Shown piece by piece: positions 28,284 through 37,248 of a stretch of 42,569 nt of DNA (position 1 is its first letter; each line of letters begins with the position of its first letter). The stretch is taken from positions 1-42,569 of the forward strand of contig DULZ01000090.1 in NCBI GenBank assembly GCA_012840125.1, given 5' to 3'. The translations under genes were made by a program, and so were the position numbers. Below the pieces are notes generated by a model that did not search any database, was not told the DNA's origin, and was given only the letters and a program-made list of their open reading frames with translations. Source of the DNA: Clostridia bacterium. Lineage in GTDB: Bacteria > Bacillota > DULZ01.

Positions 28284-28284
28284 G
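28251..28284 (+). promoter_or_regulatory. Hairpin immediately upstream of the mgtE ribosome site
   Basis: CCTGGGAGCG (28251-28260) pairs with CGCTCCTAGG (28275-28284), giving 10 pairs with one G-U and a 14-base loop. It ends a few bases before AAAGGGG (28289-28295), which serves mgtE. No T-run follows, so it is not a terminator; control of translation is more likely. The leader does not match the M-box magnesium riboswitch that often precedes mgtE. Confidence 0.5.
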
Positions 28285-28303
28285 AAAGAAAGGGGCGTGG
28301 CCT

Positions 28304-29647
28304 TTGCCGTTCAATCTGAAAGATATACTGGTTTTAACACCCGAATTGGAAGAGTGGCTGCTGAAACACCGGGACAAACACCCGGCCGATATCGCCGAGA
28401 GCTTGCAGGAGCTCAACGAACTGGATCGGGCCAGGGTTTTTTCCCGTTTGGACGGGGAAACGGCGGCTTTAGTGCTGTGCAGCCTGAAAACCGATGCGGT
28501 TAAGTCTTTATTGGATGTCCTAGGTCCGGAAAGGATTGCCGCCATTTTGGATGAGATGCCCCTGGATGATGCCGCTGACTTTTTGGGTGGCGTGTCCGAT
28601 GAGGTCAAAGACGAGCTGCTGGATTTGATGGAGGCCGATGAAGCCAAAGACGTGAAAGAGCTGTTGGCCTACCCGGAAGACACCGCCGGCGGCATCATGA
28701 CGACGGAGTACGTGGCCATTTTGGAACATATATCCGCCGGCAAGGCCATCGACATCCTGCGGGAGATTGCCCCGGAAGCGGAGACCGTCTACTATGTCTA
28801 TGTCATCAATGTTAAAAATAAGCTGGTTGGCGTTATCTCTTTAAGGGAACTCATCGTAGCCGATCCTGATGCACCCATCCGGACCATTATGCAGACAAAC
28901 GTGATCAGCGTCCACGCCATGACGGACCAGGAAGAAGTGGCCAGGATGGTGACCAAGTACGGGCTTTTAGCGATTCCCGTGGTGGACGACGACGGTTCCT
29001 TGCTGGGCATCGTGACGGTCGATGATATTATTGATGTTATTCATGAAGAGGCGACGGAGGACATCTATTTGCTGGCCGGTGCCGGCGAAATTGATGAAGG
29101 GTTATCCCTGGTGGGAAGGCTCCGGGCTTCCGTGGCTTCCCGGCTTCCCTGGCTGCTGGTCACGTTGTTCGGGGGTATTATCGCCGGGACGGTGCTGAAA
29201 GGCATTGAAAATGAGCTGAGCCAAATGGTAGCGCTGGCCTTTTTTATTCCCTTGCTGACGGGCATGGGCGGCAATGTGGGCACCCAGTCGTCCACCTTGA
29301 CGGTGCGGGGTTTAGCCACGGGGGAAATTGAAGGTCATGAAGTCTGGATTACGCTGTTGAAAGAAAGTCTATCCGGCTTGATTATTGGGGCCATTTGCGG
29401 TGGCATCGTGGGCAGCTTGGCCGTCATCCTGTTCAAGAATTGGGTGTTAGGTGTGGTGGTGGGAGCGGCCTTGGTGGCCAACATGATCACCGCCGCCACC
29501 ATGGGCACGCTGGTCCCGCTAATTTTCAGACGGGTGGGGATTGATCCGGCCGTTGCTTCGGCCCCTTTTATTTCCACTTCCATCGATATCACTGGGTTGC
29601 TGATCTACTCTACCCTCGCTTCAGCTCTGATTGCTTACCTGGTATAG
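28304..29647 (+). CDS. mgtE: Magnesium transporter MgtE
   Basis: The 447-residue Mg2+ channel/transporter has a cytoplasmic N-domain (about 20-125, helical repeats), a pair of CBS domains (about 130-250) ending in VDDIIDVIHEEATED, and five membrane helices (about 280-447) with PLLTGMGGNVGTQSSTLTVRGLATGEI, the MgtE pore signature. The N and CBS domains sense intracellular Mg2+ and close the pore. The start is TTG, with AAAGGGG at 8 bases. Confidence 0.95.
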   Translation: MPFNLKDILVLTPELEEWLLKHRDKHPADIAESLQELNELDRARVFSRLDGETAALVLCSLKTDAVKSLLDVLGPERIAAILDEMPLDDAADFLGGVSDEVKDELLDLMEADEAKDVKELLAYPEDTAGGIMTTEYVAILEHISAGKAIDILREIAPEAETVYYVYVINVKNKLVGVISLRELIVADPDAPIRTIMQTNVISVHAMTDQEEVARMVTKYGLLAIPVVDDDGSLLGIVTVDDIIDVIHEEATEDIYLLAGAGEIDEGLSLVGRLRASVASRLPWLLVTLFGGIIAGTVLKGIENELSQMVALAFFIPLLTGMGGNVGTQSSTLTVRGLATGEIEGHEVWITLLKESLSGLIIGAICGGIVGSLAVILFKNWVLGVVVGAALVANMITAATMGTLVPLIFRRVGIDPAVASAPFISTSIDITGLLIYSTLASALIAYLV

Positions 29648-29738
29648 GCCTTGCCAGATTCTTGGGAGTATACCGGTAGTTGTTTGGGTGTAACCTAATC
29701 CTAGAAACCAATCGAAACCGAAAGGATGGGAGGAACCC

Positions 29739-29876
29739 ATGAAACAGAGTGACGTAGTTTGGGGCATTTTTGCCAAGACCGGGTACATCGATGCATACCT
29801 GCTTTATCTGGATTTCTTACGGCATGAAAAAGCCCGCGAAGAAACTACGAACGGGGGAGCGGTAGAATTATCCTAA
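29739..29876 (+). CDS. yqzL: YqzL family small protein
   Basis: The 45-residue product has the YqzL pattern VVWGIFAKTGYIDAYLLYLDF (written here in two parts: VVWGIFAKTG, then YIDAYLLYLDF). YqzL lies directly before recO in Bacillus and many Clostridia, as here (30 bases). Its function is unknown. The C-terminus is longer than in the shortest homologues. ATG 29739 has GGGAGG 5 bases upstream. Confidence 0.85.
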   Translation: MKQSDVVWGIFAKTGYIDAYLLYLDFLRHEKAREETTNGGAVELS

Positions 29877-29906
29877 CCATCCCGGGTAAGGGAGAGAAGA
29901 GCGACC

Positions 29907-30701
29907 ATGGGGCTGTATAAAGCCGAGGGTATTATCCTGAAAAGCTTTAATCTTGGCGAAGCAGACCGTGTGCTGACCATATATACCAGGCAGTACGGCA
30001 AGATTTCAGCCGTGGCCAAAGGTGTGCGGAAAAGCCGGAGCAAGCTGAGGGGTGCTACCCAAACCCTCACCCATGCGGCGCTGGTGCTGTACCGGGGGCG
30101 CAGTATGGACACCATCACTCAATGCGAAGCCAAAGAAATGTTTCCCGGCATCCGCGCCGATCTTTACCGGTGGGCTTATGCCACCTTTATGCTGGAGCTT
30201 GTAGATGCGTTTGCGCCGGAAGGACAGCCGCAAACGGGAGTTTTTGTGCGCCTGCTCCTTTCGCTGCACCTGGTAGAAACTCTGGAAGAGCCGGAATTAG
30301 GGGCTCTTTTTTTTGCCGTGCACCTGCTGCAGCTGCTGGGTTACCAGCCGCAGCTGCAGAACTGCGCCGCCTGCGGCAGTTCCTTGCCGGAGCCGGACCT
30401 GGCGGCGTTAAGCGGGAGTTTCGGGGGACTGCTGTGCCGTGCTTGCGAATCTTTGGACCCTTATTGCTTTAACGTCCAAGGAGGAGAAATTGCGGTTTGG
30501 CGCCGACTCCTGACCAGCGACGCGAGGCTGTTGGGCCGGTTAAAGCTGTCTGCCAAGCTGAAGCAGGATTTGCTGCAAGCCCTTAAATATTATGTCCAGT
30601 ACCACCTGGAGCGGCAGTTAAAATCGGTTTCCTTCCTGCGGCATCTAAATTTGCTGGACCAGGATAAAATAAAGTCTTCTAAGGAAGACTACAGACAGTA
30701 G
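29907..30701 (+). CDS. recO: DNA repair protein RecO
   Basis: The 264-residue RecO has an N-terminal OB fold (GIILKSFNLGEADRVLTIYT, then GKISAVAKGVRKSRSKLRG), a helical middle and a zinc site C153, C156, C177 and C180 (NCAACGSSL, LLCRAC). It loads RecA on single-stranded DNA with RecR. The ATG follows GGGAGAGAAGAG. Confidence 0.95.
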   Translation: MGLYKAEGIILKSFNLGEADRVLTIYTRQYGKISAVAKGVRKSRSKLRGATQTLTHAALVLYRGRSMDTITQCEAKEMFPGIRADLYRWAYATFMLELVDAFAPEGQPQTGVFVRLLLSLHLVETLEEPELGALFFAVHLLQLLGYQPQLQNCAACGSSLPEPDLAALSGSFGGLLCRACESLDPYCFNVQGGEIAVWRRLLTSDARLLGRLKLSAKLKQDLLQALKYYVQYHLERQLKSVSFLRHLNLLDQDKIKSSKEDYRQ

Positions 30702-30707
30702 GCAAAA

Positions 30708-30749
30708 TGGCAATTGGTGTTAAACCTTTCCACAGCCCACCGGTTGCCA
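30708..30749 (+). terminator. Hairpin after recO, possible weak terminator
   Basis: TGGCAATTGGTG (30708-30719) pairs with CACCGGTTGCCA (30738-30749) over 12 positions including two G-U pairs, around an 18-base loop. It is followed by AATTTGTG rather than a clean T-run. It lies in the 97-base gap before the next gene. Confidence 0.4.
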
Positions 30750-30798
30750 AATTTGTGTCTTGCCAATAAGCCGGATAGAGGCAAAGGAGTGGGATGCC

Positions 30799-31185
30799 GT
30801 GGATGAATTAACCAAGATTGATTTGATCCGGAACAGGCTGGACGTCAGTTATGCCGAGGCCCACGCCGCCTTGGAAAAACACGAAGGCGATGTGGTGGCG
30901 GCTTTGATTGAACTGGAGGAGAAAGCCGGGCACAGGCACGGCTGGCGCTGCATGAAAGACATGATCGCCAAATGGGGCGCCGCCAAGATCCACGTGAAAA
31001 AGAAGGGGGAAACGGTGCTATCCGTGCCCTTGCCCGTGGGCCTGGCGGCCCTGGCGGGTATTATGGCCAACGATGATTTAGCCCTGGCCGCCGGTTTTGG
31101 GGTTGCCCTGGGCATGATGAAAGGATATCATATAGACTTAGAAAATGAGCCGGAGGAAGAAAAAGAGTTCGTGATCATCAGTTGA
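30799..31185 (+). CDS. UBA/DUF4342 domain protein
   Basis: The 128-residue product has an N-terminal UBA-like helical domain (IDLIRNRLDVSYAEAHAALEKHEGDVVAALIELE, about 5-40) and a C-terminal DUF4342 region with IHVKKKGETVLSVPLPVGLAALAG and a hydrophobic stretch. The acidic tail is EPEEEKEF. The function is unknown; a tie to protein quality control is sometimes guessed from the UBA-like part. GTG 30799 follows AAAGGAGTGGG; the frame also opens at TTG 30760. The stop codon overlaps the T-box promoter. Confidence 0.8.
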   Translation: MDELTKIDLIRNRLDVSYAEAHAALEKHEGDVVAALIELEEKAGHRHGWRCMKDMIAKWGAAKIHVKKKGETVLSVPLPVGLAALAGIMANDDLALAAGFGVALGMMKGYHIDLENEPEEEKEFVIIS

Positions 31186-31210
31186 CAGATGTCTACTGAT
31201 TTGCTAAATT
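31182..31210 (+). promoter_or_regulatory. Sigma-A promoter of the glyQS T-box transcript
   Basis: TTGACA (31182-31187), 17 bases and TAAATT (31205-31210, 4 of 6). It overlaps the stop codon of the preceding gene. Transcription should begin near 31217, just before the T-box. Confidence 0.75.
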
Positions 31211-31216
31211 AATACC

Positions 31217-31470
31217 ATGTAATTAAATTAACGATGGTAACGAGCGATGCAGGAGAGGAGTAGCTGTAGGTAAGCTTGTGGAGAGAGTCGGGGAGGGGTG
31301 GAAGCCTGACCAAGCGCTGCGGCGAAGGCGCTCCGAAGCTCGGGGAGGAACGGGCCCGGTGCCCTAGTAAAACCCCATTACAATTGAGGTGGGCCCTGTA
31401 GGGGGCCAACCAGGGTGGAACCGCGGGAACAGCTCCCGTCCCTGGCATGATGCCGGGGGCGGGAGTTTTT
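31217..31470 (+). promoter_or_regulatory. Glycine T-box riboswitch with terminator
   Basis: Stem I is recognisable. The loop E strand AGTA (31259-31262) faces GAA (31324-31326), directly followed by the specifier codon GGC, glycine (31327-31329). The helices GGAG/CTCC and GCTTG/CAAGC frame it, and the distal region GAGAGTCGGGGAGGGGTGG is typical. The conserved T-box AGGGTGGAACCGCG is at 31412-31425. A 15-bp terminator stem (31433-31447 with 31451-31465) and TTTTT (31466-31470) follow. Uncharged tRNA-Gly(GCC) should favour the antiterminator and so raise glyQ-glyS expression. Confidence 0.95.
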
Positions 31471-31511
31471 ATATTGCCAGTCAAACCAGGTTTACCTGAA
31501 GGAGGGTGTAT

Positions 31512-32468
31512 ATGAATTTTCAAGAGCTCATTATGAAGTTAAACCAGTTCTGGGCCGAGCGAGGCTGCGTCATCGGCCAGCCATATGATATCGAGGTCGG
31601 GGCCGGTACCATGAACCCCAATACCTTTCTCAAGTGTTTGGGCCCCGAGCCGTGGAACTGCGCTTACGTGGAGCCGTCTCGCCGTCCCACCGACGGCCGC
31701 TACGGGGAAAACCCCAACCGGCTGCAGCATTATTTCCAGTACCAGGTCATCTTAAAACCTTCCCCGCCGGATGTTCAGGAAATGTACCTGGACAGCCTGA
31801 GGGCTTTAGGGATTGAACCCCTGGAACATGACATCCGCTTTGTGGAGGACAACTGGGAATCCCCGACCCTAGGGGCCTGGGGGCTGGGCTGGGAAGTCTG
31901 GCTCGACGGCATGGAAATTACCCAGTTCACCTATTTCCAGCAGTGCGGCGGTATTGACTGCTGGCCCGTCTCCGCGGAAATTACATACGGCATTGAGAGA
32001 CTGGCCATGTTCATCCAGAAAGTCAGCAGTGTTTTCGACATCACCTGGGTCGGCGATTTGACCTACGGCGATGTGTTTAAGCATCTGGAATACGATTATT
32101 CCCGCCACAATTTTGAGCTGGCGGACACGGCCATGCTGTTCCAAGCCTTTGATATGTACGAGAAGGAATGCTTGCGGCTCCTGGAGGCAGGGGTAGTGCA
32201 GCCGGCTTACGACTACTGCCTTAAATGCTCCCACACTTTTAACTTGCTGGATGCCAGGGGCGCCATCAGCGTGACGGAGCGCACCGGCTTTATCGCCAGG
32301 GTGCGCCACTTGGCCCGGATGTGCGCGCAGGGCTACCTGGCGGAAAGAGAAAAGCTGGGCTATCCCTTGCTCAAAGACCCGGCGGCCCGGGAAAAACTAG
32401 GCTTGCCGCCTTTGGGAAGCCGGACCCAGGACGGGGCAGCTCAATGCTGTACGGGGAAGGAGGCATAA
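31512..32468 (+). CDS. glyQ: Glycyl-tRNA synthetase alpha subunit
   Basis: The 318-residue catalytic class II subunit of the alpha2beta2 enzyme charges tRNA-Gly. It opens [17 protein letters not shown] and carries [38 protein letters not shown] and [21 protein letters not shown], all hallmarks. ATG 31512 is 6 bases after AGGAGG; an in-frame GTG at 31506 abuts that site and is less likely. The C-terminal tail beyond about 300 is variable. It is controlled by the T-box upstream. Confidence 0.97.
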   Translation: MNFQELIMKLNQFWAERGCVIGQPYDIEVGAGTMNPNTFLKCLGPEPWNCAYVEPSRRPTDGRYGENPNRLQHYFQYQVILKPSPPDVQEMYLDSLRALGIEPLEHDIRFVEDNWESPTLGAWGLGWEVWLDGMEITQFTYFQQCGGIDCWPVSAEITYGIERLAMFIQKVSSVFDITWVGDLTYGDVFKHLEYDYSRHNFELADTAMLFQAFDMYEKECLRLLEAGVVQPAYDYCLKCSHTFNLLDARGAISVTERTGFIARVRHLARMCAQGYLAEREKLGYPLLKDPAAREKLGLPPLGSRTQDGAAQCCTGKEA

Positions 32469-32470
32469 CC

Positions 32471-34549
32471 ATGAGCCAAGACCTATTATTCGAGATCGGT
32501 ACGGAAGAAATCCCGGCCAGGTTTATGGAGCCGGCTCTGAAACAATTAAAAGAACTGGCGGAAAGAGAATTGACGGAAGCCCGTTTGTCGTATAAGGAGG
32601 TGGCTACCTACGGGACTCCCAGGCGGCTTTGCCTCTATGTGACGGACCTGGCAGAGACTCAGGCGGACCTGGTGAAAGAAGTGAAAGGTCCCGCCAAGAA
32701 AGCGGCTTTTGACGCCGATGGCAATCCCACTAAAGCCGCTTTGGGCTTTGCCAAGAGCCAGGGAGTGGATGTGGGGGAACTGGTGATCAAGGCCGTGGGT
32801 AACGGTGAATATGTCTTTGCTACCGTGAAGGAAGTGGGCCGGCCGGCGGCGGAGATCCTGCCGGAACTGCTGCCGGGACTGGTAAAACAGCTCTATTTCC
32901 CCAAGCCCATGCGCTGGGCTGACTATGAATTTAGATTTGCCCGGCCCATTCACTGGTTGGTGGCTTTAAGGGGCAGTGAGGTGATTCCCTTCAGCATTGC
33001 CGGTGTGACCAGCGACCGGGTTACCTACGGCCACCGTTTCCTGGCTCCGACAAAGATCTCTTTGGCCCATGCTCAGGATTATTTTGCCGCTTTGGAAAGA
33101 GCTTATGTCATCGTCGACCAGGCCAAGCGAAAAGAGCTGGTGCGGGCGCAGCTGGCTGAACTGGCGGCTCGGGAAAAAGGCACCGTGGACTGGGATGAGG
33201 AGCTTTTGGAAGAGGTTACCCATCTCTTGGAATACCCCACGAGTTTCGCGGGGAGCTTTGCCGCGGAGTACCTGGAGCTGCCGGAAGAGGTGGTCATCAC
33301 GCCCATGAAAGAACACCAGCGGTATTTCCCCCTTCGCGGTGCTGACGGGAAGCTCTTGGCCAAGTTCCTGGCGGTGCGAAACGGTGACGACCGGTACCTG
33401 GATAATGTGCGGGAAGGTAATGAAAAGGTACTGGCAGCTCGTTTGAATGATGCCCATTTCTTCTACCAGGAAGACCTAAAAGAGCCCTTGGAAAACAAAG
33501 TAGAACGGCTAAAGAGCATCGTCTTCCAGGAAAAGCTGGGTACCGTCTGGGAAAAAGTCGTCAGAATCCAGAAGCTGGCGGTAACCCTGGGCCAAAAACT
33601 GGGCTGGACCCCGGAGGTTCTGGCCCAGGTGCAGCGCACCGCTTACCTGGCCAAAGCAGACCTGGTGACCAACATGGTTTATGAATTCCCCGAACTGCAG
33701 GGTATCATGGGCGGCTATTATGCTCTCAAAACCGAGGACCAGGCAGTGGCCCAGGGCATTAGGGAGCATTACCAGCCCCGTTTTTCCCAGGATGCGGTAC
33801 CGGCCGGCCAAACCGGGATGGCGGTGAGCATAGCTGATAAAATGGATACTATTGCCGGTTGTTTCCTGGCAGGGCTCATTCCCACCGGCTCCCAGGATCC
33901 TTACGCTTTAAGGCGGCAGGCACTGGGTATTTGCCGGATCATGCTCGCGCACCGGCTGCCGGTGTCCCTCAAGGAACTGGCCCAGGCCGCGATTGAGCTG
34001 TACGGGGAACGTTTTGCCGGCGAGGATGCCGCCAGAGCCCTGGCAGCTATCCTGGACTTCTTCCGGCAAAGATTGGAGAACATTTTCCAGGAAGAATACG
34101 GTTTCTCCTATGACGTGGTGGACGCGGTGCTGGCCGTGGGTGCCGACAAACCCGTGGATGCCCTGCAAAGAGCTCAAAGCCTGGTGAAGTTCATGGAGCG
34201 GGATACTTTTGACGCCCTCAGCACCGCCTTTACCAGGGCCTTCAATCTTGCGAAAAATGCCGGTGAAGCCGGTGTGGATGCTGCTTTGCTGGCCGAGCCG
34301 GCTGAGCAGGAGCTTTACCAAAGTATCCAAACGGTCAGCCGCTTGGTTGAAAAGCATTTAGCCCTGGAGGATTACTTCAGCGTCTTGGAAGTACTGGCTA
34401 CCCTGCGGGAGCCCATTGACCGGTTCTTTGACCAGGTGATGGTGATGGTAGAAGATGAGCAAGTGAAAAGAAACCGCTTGGCTCTCTTGCAAAGGGTGGT
34501 GAAACTGGCGCGGGCGGTGGCGGATTTTTCGCGGATTGCGGCCAAATAG
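32471..34549 (+). CDS. glyS: Glycyl-tRNA synthetase beta subunit
   Basis: The 692-residue tRNA-recognition subunit of the heterotetrameric enzyme opens DLLFEIGTEEIPARFM and carries the beta signatures FPKPMRWADYEFRFARPIHW, VITPMKEHQRYFPL and SIADKMDTIAGCFLAGLIPTGSQDPYALRRQALGI. A C-terminal anticodon-binding helical domain follows. The frame extends 50 codons upstream into glyQ, but ATG 32471 with GGAAGGAGG is the clear start, 2 bases after the glyQ stop. Confidence 0.97.
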   Translation: MSQDLLFEIGTEEIPARFMEPALKQLKELAERELTEARLSYKEVATYGTPRRLCLYVTDLAETQADLVKEVKGPAKKAAFDADGNPTKAALGFAKSQGVDVGELVIKAVGNGEYVFATVKEVGRPAAEILPELLPGLVKQLYFPKPMRWADYEFRFARPIHWLVALRGSEVIPFSIAGVTSDRVTYGHRFLAPTKISLAHAQDYFAALERAYVIVDQAKRKELVRAQLAELAAREKGTVDWDEELLEEVTHLLEYPTSFAGSFAAEYLELPEEVVITPMKEHQRYFPLRGADGKLLAKFLAVRNGDDRYLDNVREGNEKVLAARLNDAHFFYQEDLKEPLENKVERLKSIVFQEKLGTVWEKVVRIQKLAVTLGQKLGWTPEVLAQVQRTAYLAKADLVTNMVYEFPELQGIMGGYYALKTEDQAVAQGIREHYQPRFSQDAVPAGQTGMAVSIADKMDTIAGCFLAGLIPTGSQDPYALRRQALGICRIMLAHRLPVSLKELAQAAIELYGERFAGEDAARALAAILDFFRQRLENIFQEEYGFSYDVVDAVLAVGADKPVDALQRAQSLVKFMERDTFDALSTAFTRAFNLAKNAGEAGVDAALLAEPAEQELYQSIQTVSRLVEKHLALEDYFSVLEVLATLREPIDRFFDQVMVMVEDEQVKRNRLALLQRVVKLARAVADFSRIAAK

Positions 34550-34579
34550 GACACAGGATGCATTGCTCCTGTGTCCTTT
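34549..34579 (+). terminator. Intrinsic terminator of glyQ-glyS
   Basis: GGACACAGGA (34549-34558) pairs perfectly with TCCTGTGTCC (34567-34576) around 8 bases and is followed by TTTCC. The stem starts at the last base of the glyS stop codon. The short T-run suggests incomplete termination. Confidence 0.6.
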
Positions 34580-34656
34580 CCAAACCTCATCGCTTAATGC
34601 CAGCATTTCATGCGGTTTTGGCCTACAAAAAATTCTCAAGAAGGAGTTGGTGCAGC

Positions 34657-35820
34657 GTGTTTAAGATCCATTGCCTCAACGCGATTTCGCCGGCAGGCCT
34701 GAACTTGTTGACGCCCCAATACCAGCTGGTGGAGGATTTTGCCGCCGCTGACGCGGTGCTGGTCCGCAGCGCCGGCATGCATGAACTGGAATTTGCGCCT
34801 CACCTGGTGGCCATCGCCCGGGCCGGTGCCGGCGTAAACAATATCCCCCTGGACCGGTGCGCGGAACAAGGAATCGTGGTGTTTAACACCCCCGGGGCGA
34901 ATGCCAACGGGGTAAAAGAGCTGGTGATCGGAGCTTTGATCCTGGCGTCCCGGAATATTATTGATGGGGTCAACTGGGTGCAGTCCCTGGTGGAGGACCC
35001 GGACCTGCCCAAGCTGGTGGAAAAGCATAAGAGTCAGTTTTCCGGCATCGAAATCCAGGGCAAGAAATTGGGAGTGGTCGGCCTTGGTGCCGTGGGGCTT
35101 TTGGTGGCCAATGCGGCTATCAAATTAGGGATGGAAGTCTACGGGTACGACCCTTATATTTCCGTGGAGGGTGCCTGGAAGCTCTCCAAGCACGTGATCC
35201 ATGCCAGGAGCCTGGAAGAGATTTTCCGGGAGTGTGACTTCATCACTTTGCATACACCCTTGACGGGCGATACCAGGGGAATGCTGAATAAAGACGCCTT
35301 CGCCGTCATGAAGGACGGTGTGCGCATTCTCAATTTCGCCCGGGCTGAATTAGTCGTAGATGATGATATCATGGCGGCCTTGGAGCAGGGCAAAGTGAGC
35401 TGCTATGTGACTGATTTCCCCAACCCCAGGATTTCACCGGTGAAAGGGGTCATTTCCATACCTCACCTGGGTGCTTCCACGGTGGAATCCGAAGAGAACT
35501 GCGCCGTCATGGCCGTGCAGCAGCTGATGGATTACTTGGAGAACGGGAATATTAAGAATTCGGTGAATTATCCCGAATGCGATATGGGACCCTGCACCCA
35601 TGCCGGGCGGATTGCCATCAATCACCGGAACATCCCCAACATGCTGGGGCAATTGACTGCCATCCTGGGCCAGGAGAATTACAACATCGCCAATTTGACC
35701 AACAAGAGCAAAGGACAGTGGGCCTATACCATGATCGATGTGGATTGCCCCGTGAGCCGGGAGATGGTGGCCAAGATCAGCCAGATCCCGGGTGTGGCGC
35801 GGGTCCGGGTGATCAAGTAG
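34657..35820 (+). CDS. serA: D-3-phosphoglycerate dehydrogenase
   Basis: The 387-residue D-2-hydroxyacid dehydrogenase catalyses the first step of serine synthesis. The NAD-binding GLGAVG is at 142-147, Arg229 (NFARAELV) and His270 (IPHLGAST) are in the active site, and a C-terminal ACT-like domain (NIPNMLGQLTAILGQ, from about 325) probably senses an amino acid. The 387-residue type with VTDFPNP in place of the usual DVFE sequence is common in Clostridia. The frame opens upstream in the terminator. GTG 34657, behind AAGAAGGAG, is the start. Serine supplies glycine, which fits its place next to glyQS. Confidence 0.88.
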   Translation: MFKIHCLNAISPAGLNLLTPQYQLVEDFAAADAVLVRSAGMHELEFAPHLVAIARAGAGVNNIPLDRCAEQGIVVFNTPGANANGVKELVIGALILASRNIIDGVNWVQSLVEDPDLPKLVEKHKSQFSGIEIQGKKLGVVGLGAVGLLVANAAIKLGMEVYGYDPYISVEGAWKLSKHVIHARSLEEIFRECDFITLHTPLTGDTRGMLNKDAFAVMKDGVRILNFARAELVVDDDIMAALEQGKVSCYVTDFPNPRISPVKGVISIPHLGASTVESEENCAVMAVQQLMDYLENGNIKNSVNYPECDMGPCTHAGRIAINHRNIPNMLGQLTAILGQENYNIANLTNKSKGQWAYTMIDVDCPVSREMVAKISQIPGVARVRVIK

Positions 35821-35851
35821 CGGCATGCACCCGCCTTTTCCTGTACCTGCA

Positions 35852-35886
35852 CCTCTTCTTGTCCAGTTGACAAGAGGAGGTTTTTT
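35852..35886 (+). terminator. Strong intrinsic terminator after serA
   Basis: CCTCTTCTTGTC (35852-35863) pairs with GACAAGAGGAGG (35869-35880) over 12 positions (one G-U) around a 5-base loop and is followed by TTTTTT (35881-35886). Confidence 0.93.
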
Positions 35887-36011
35887 ATGTTATGAGGTTG
35901 TATTGTAGCCCCAGAATTTTAATAAGTTTGATCAGGAAGATGCCGGCTTTGCCGGGACATACGGGCTTAGCATAAGATCCGGGTAGAGAAACATTAAGGT
36001 GGTGGATTTGC

Positions 36012-37235
36012 TTGAAAAGAGACGCAACTTTCAGCCCCATTAAGACGGCGATCATCCTGGGGTCTATCACGGCCATCGGGCCCTTGTCGATTGATATGTA
36101 CCTGCCTGCCCTGCCGGGGATAGCGGAGCACCTGTCCGCAGGTGCTTCCTTTGTGCAGTTGAGCCTGACCACTTTCTTGCTTGGTTTGTCCCTGGGGCAG
36201 TTGTTCGTGGGACCGTTGAGTGACGCTTTGGGACGCCGGCGTCCTTTGCTGGCTGGCATTGTCGTGTACGCCGTATCTTCCTTGCTGTGCGCTCTCATTC
36301 CTTCCATCTGGGCCTTAATTGTGCTGCGTTTCATCCAAGGCCTGGCGGGGTCCGCGGGTATGGTGGTGGCCCGGGCCGTAGTCAGGGACCTTTATTCCGG
36401 AACGGAGATGACCAGGTTCATTTCCCATTTGATGCTGGTCAACGGGGTGGCCCCCATCGTGGCCCCGGTCATCGGGGCCCAGCTGATGCTCTTTTTGCCC
36501 TGGCAGGGGATCTTTGTCACCCTGGCCTTGTTCGGCGTGGCATTGTGCCTGGCTATCTGGGTGGGACTGCAGGAAACCTTGCCGCCGGCCCGGCGTTCAG
36601 CGGCGGGGATTGGACGGACCTGGTCCACCTTCAAAGTGCTGTTTAGGGACAAGGCATTTATGGGGTATGGCCTGGTCCAGGGTTTAATCAGCGGTGCCTT
36701 GTTTGCGTACATTTCCGGTTCGTCCTTTGTCATTCAAAACGTTTTTGGGGCGTCACCCCAAACTTACAGCCTGATTTTCGCCATGAACAGCGTGGGGATC
36801 GTGCTGGCCACCCAGGTGACGGGACGGCTGGCGGGCAGGATTGAGGAGAGAATTCTTTTTATCGCCGGTATCAGTCTAGCCTTTTGCGGGGCCATGTTCC
36901 TCTTGACCGCTGTCCTGACGGGTATGGGATTGTACGCCGTCTTGATAGCATTGTTCATGGTAGTCTCCTCCGTGGGTATCGTGAACACCACCGGCTTTTC
37001 CCTGGCCATGGAAAACCAGGGGGCCGCAGCCGGCAGTGCGGCGGCGGTGCAGGGGGTGTTAGGATTCTTGTTCGGCGGGATTGCCGCTCCTCTTGTGGGT
37101 TTAGGAGGGGAGAGTACGGCTGTTCCCCTGGGCATAGTCATTGCCGGCCTGTGCCTGGGTGCGGTGTTGTGTTACTTGACCCTGATTCGCCCTGAAGCAG
37201 TTAAGGCCCGCTTGGGTTACGAAAGAAAGCAATGA
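36012..37235 (+). CDS. Bcr/CflA family drug efflux transporter (MFS)
   Basis: The 407-residue major facilitator has 12 membrane segments. Features of the Bcr/CflA (DHA1) group include ITAIGPLSIDMYLPALPGIA in helix 1, GPLSDALGRRRPLL between helices 2 and 3, and RFIQGLAGSAGMVVARAVVRDLYSG in helices 4-5. It probably exports hydrophobic drugs by proton antiport; the substrate cannot be told. The start is TTG with TTAAGGTGGTGG upstream. It follows a strong terminator and so has its own transcript. A truncated ClC remnant begins directly after it. Confidence 0.9.
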   Translation: MKRDATFSPIKTAIILGSITAIGPLSIDMYLPALPGIAEHLSAGASFVQLSLTTFLLGLSLGQLFVGPLSDALGRRRPLLAGIVVYAVSSLLCALIPSIWALIVLRFIQGLAGSAGMVVARAVVRDLYSGTEMTRFISHLMLVNGVAPIVAPVIGAQLMLFLPWQGIFVTLALFGVALCLAIWVGLQETLPPARRSAAGIGRTWSTFKVLFRDKAFMGYGLVQGLISGALFAYISGSSFVIQNVFGASPQTYSLIFAMNSVGIVLATQVTGRLAGRIEERILFIAGISLAFCGAMFLLTAVLTGMGLYAVLIALFMVVSSVGIVNTTGFSLAMENQGAAAGSAAAVQGVLGFLFGGIAAPLVGLGGESTAVPLGIVIAGLCLGAVLCYLTLIRPEAVKARLGYERKQ

Positions 37236-37248
37236 AGGCCATCGCCCC

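Noticed and set aside
28161-28303. M-box magnesium riboswitch before mgtE
   Set aside because: The conserved M-box core sequences were looked for and are not present; the leader has a different structure.
28165-28503. 112-codon ORF overlapping the mgtE leader and start
   Set aside because: It runs out of frame through the mgtE N-terminal domain and its product resembles no protein.
32321-32470. 50-codon N-terminal extension of glyS
   Set aside because: It overlaps the end of glyQ; ATG 32471 has a strong ribosome site and the correct family start.
34558-34656. 33-codon N-terminal extension of serA
   Set aside because: It begins in the glyS terminator hairpin; GTG 34657 matches the family start.
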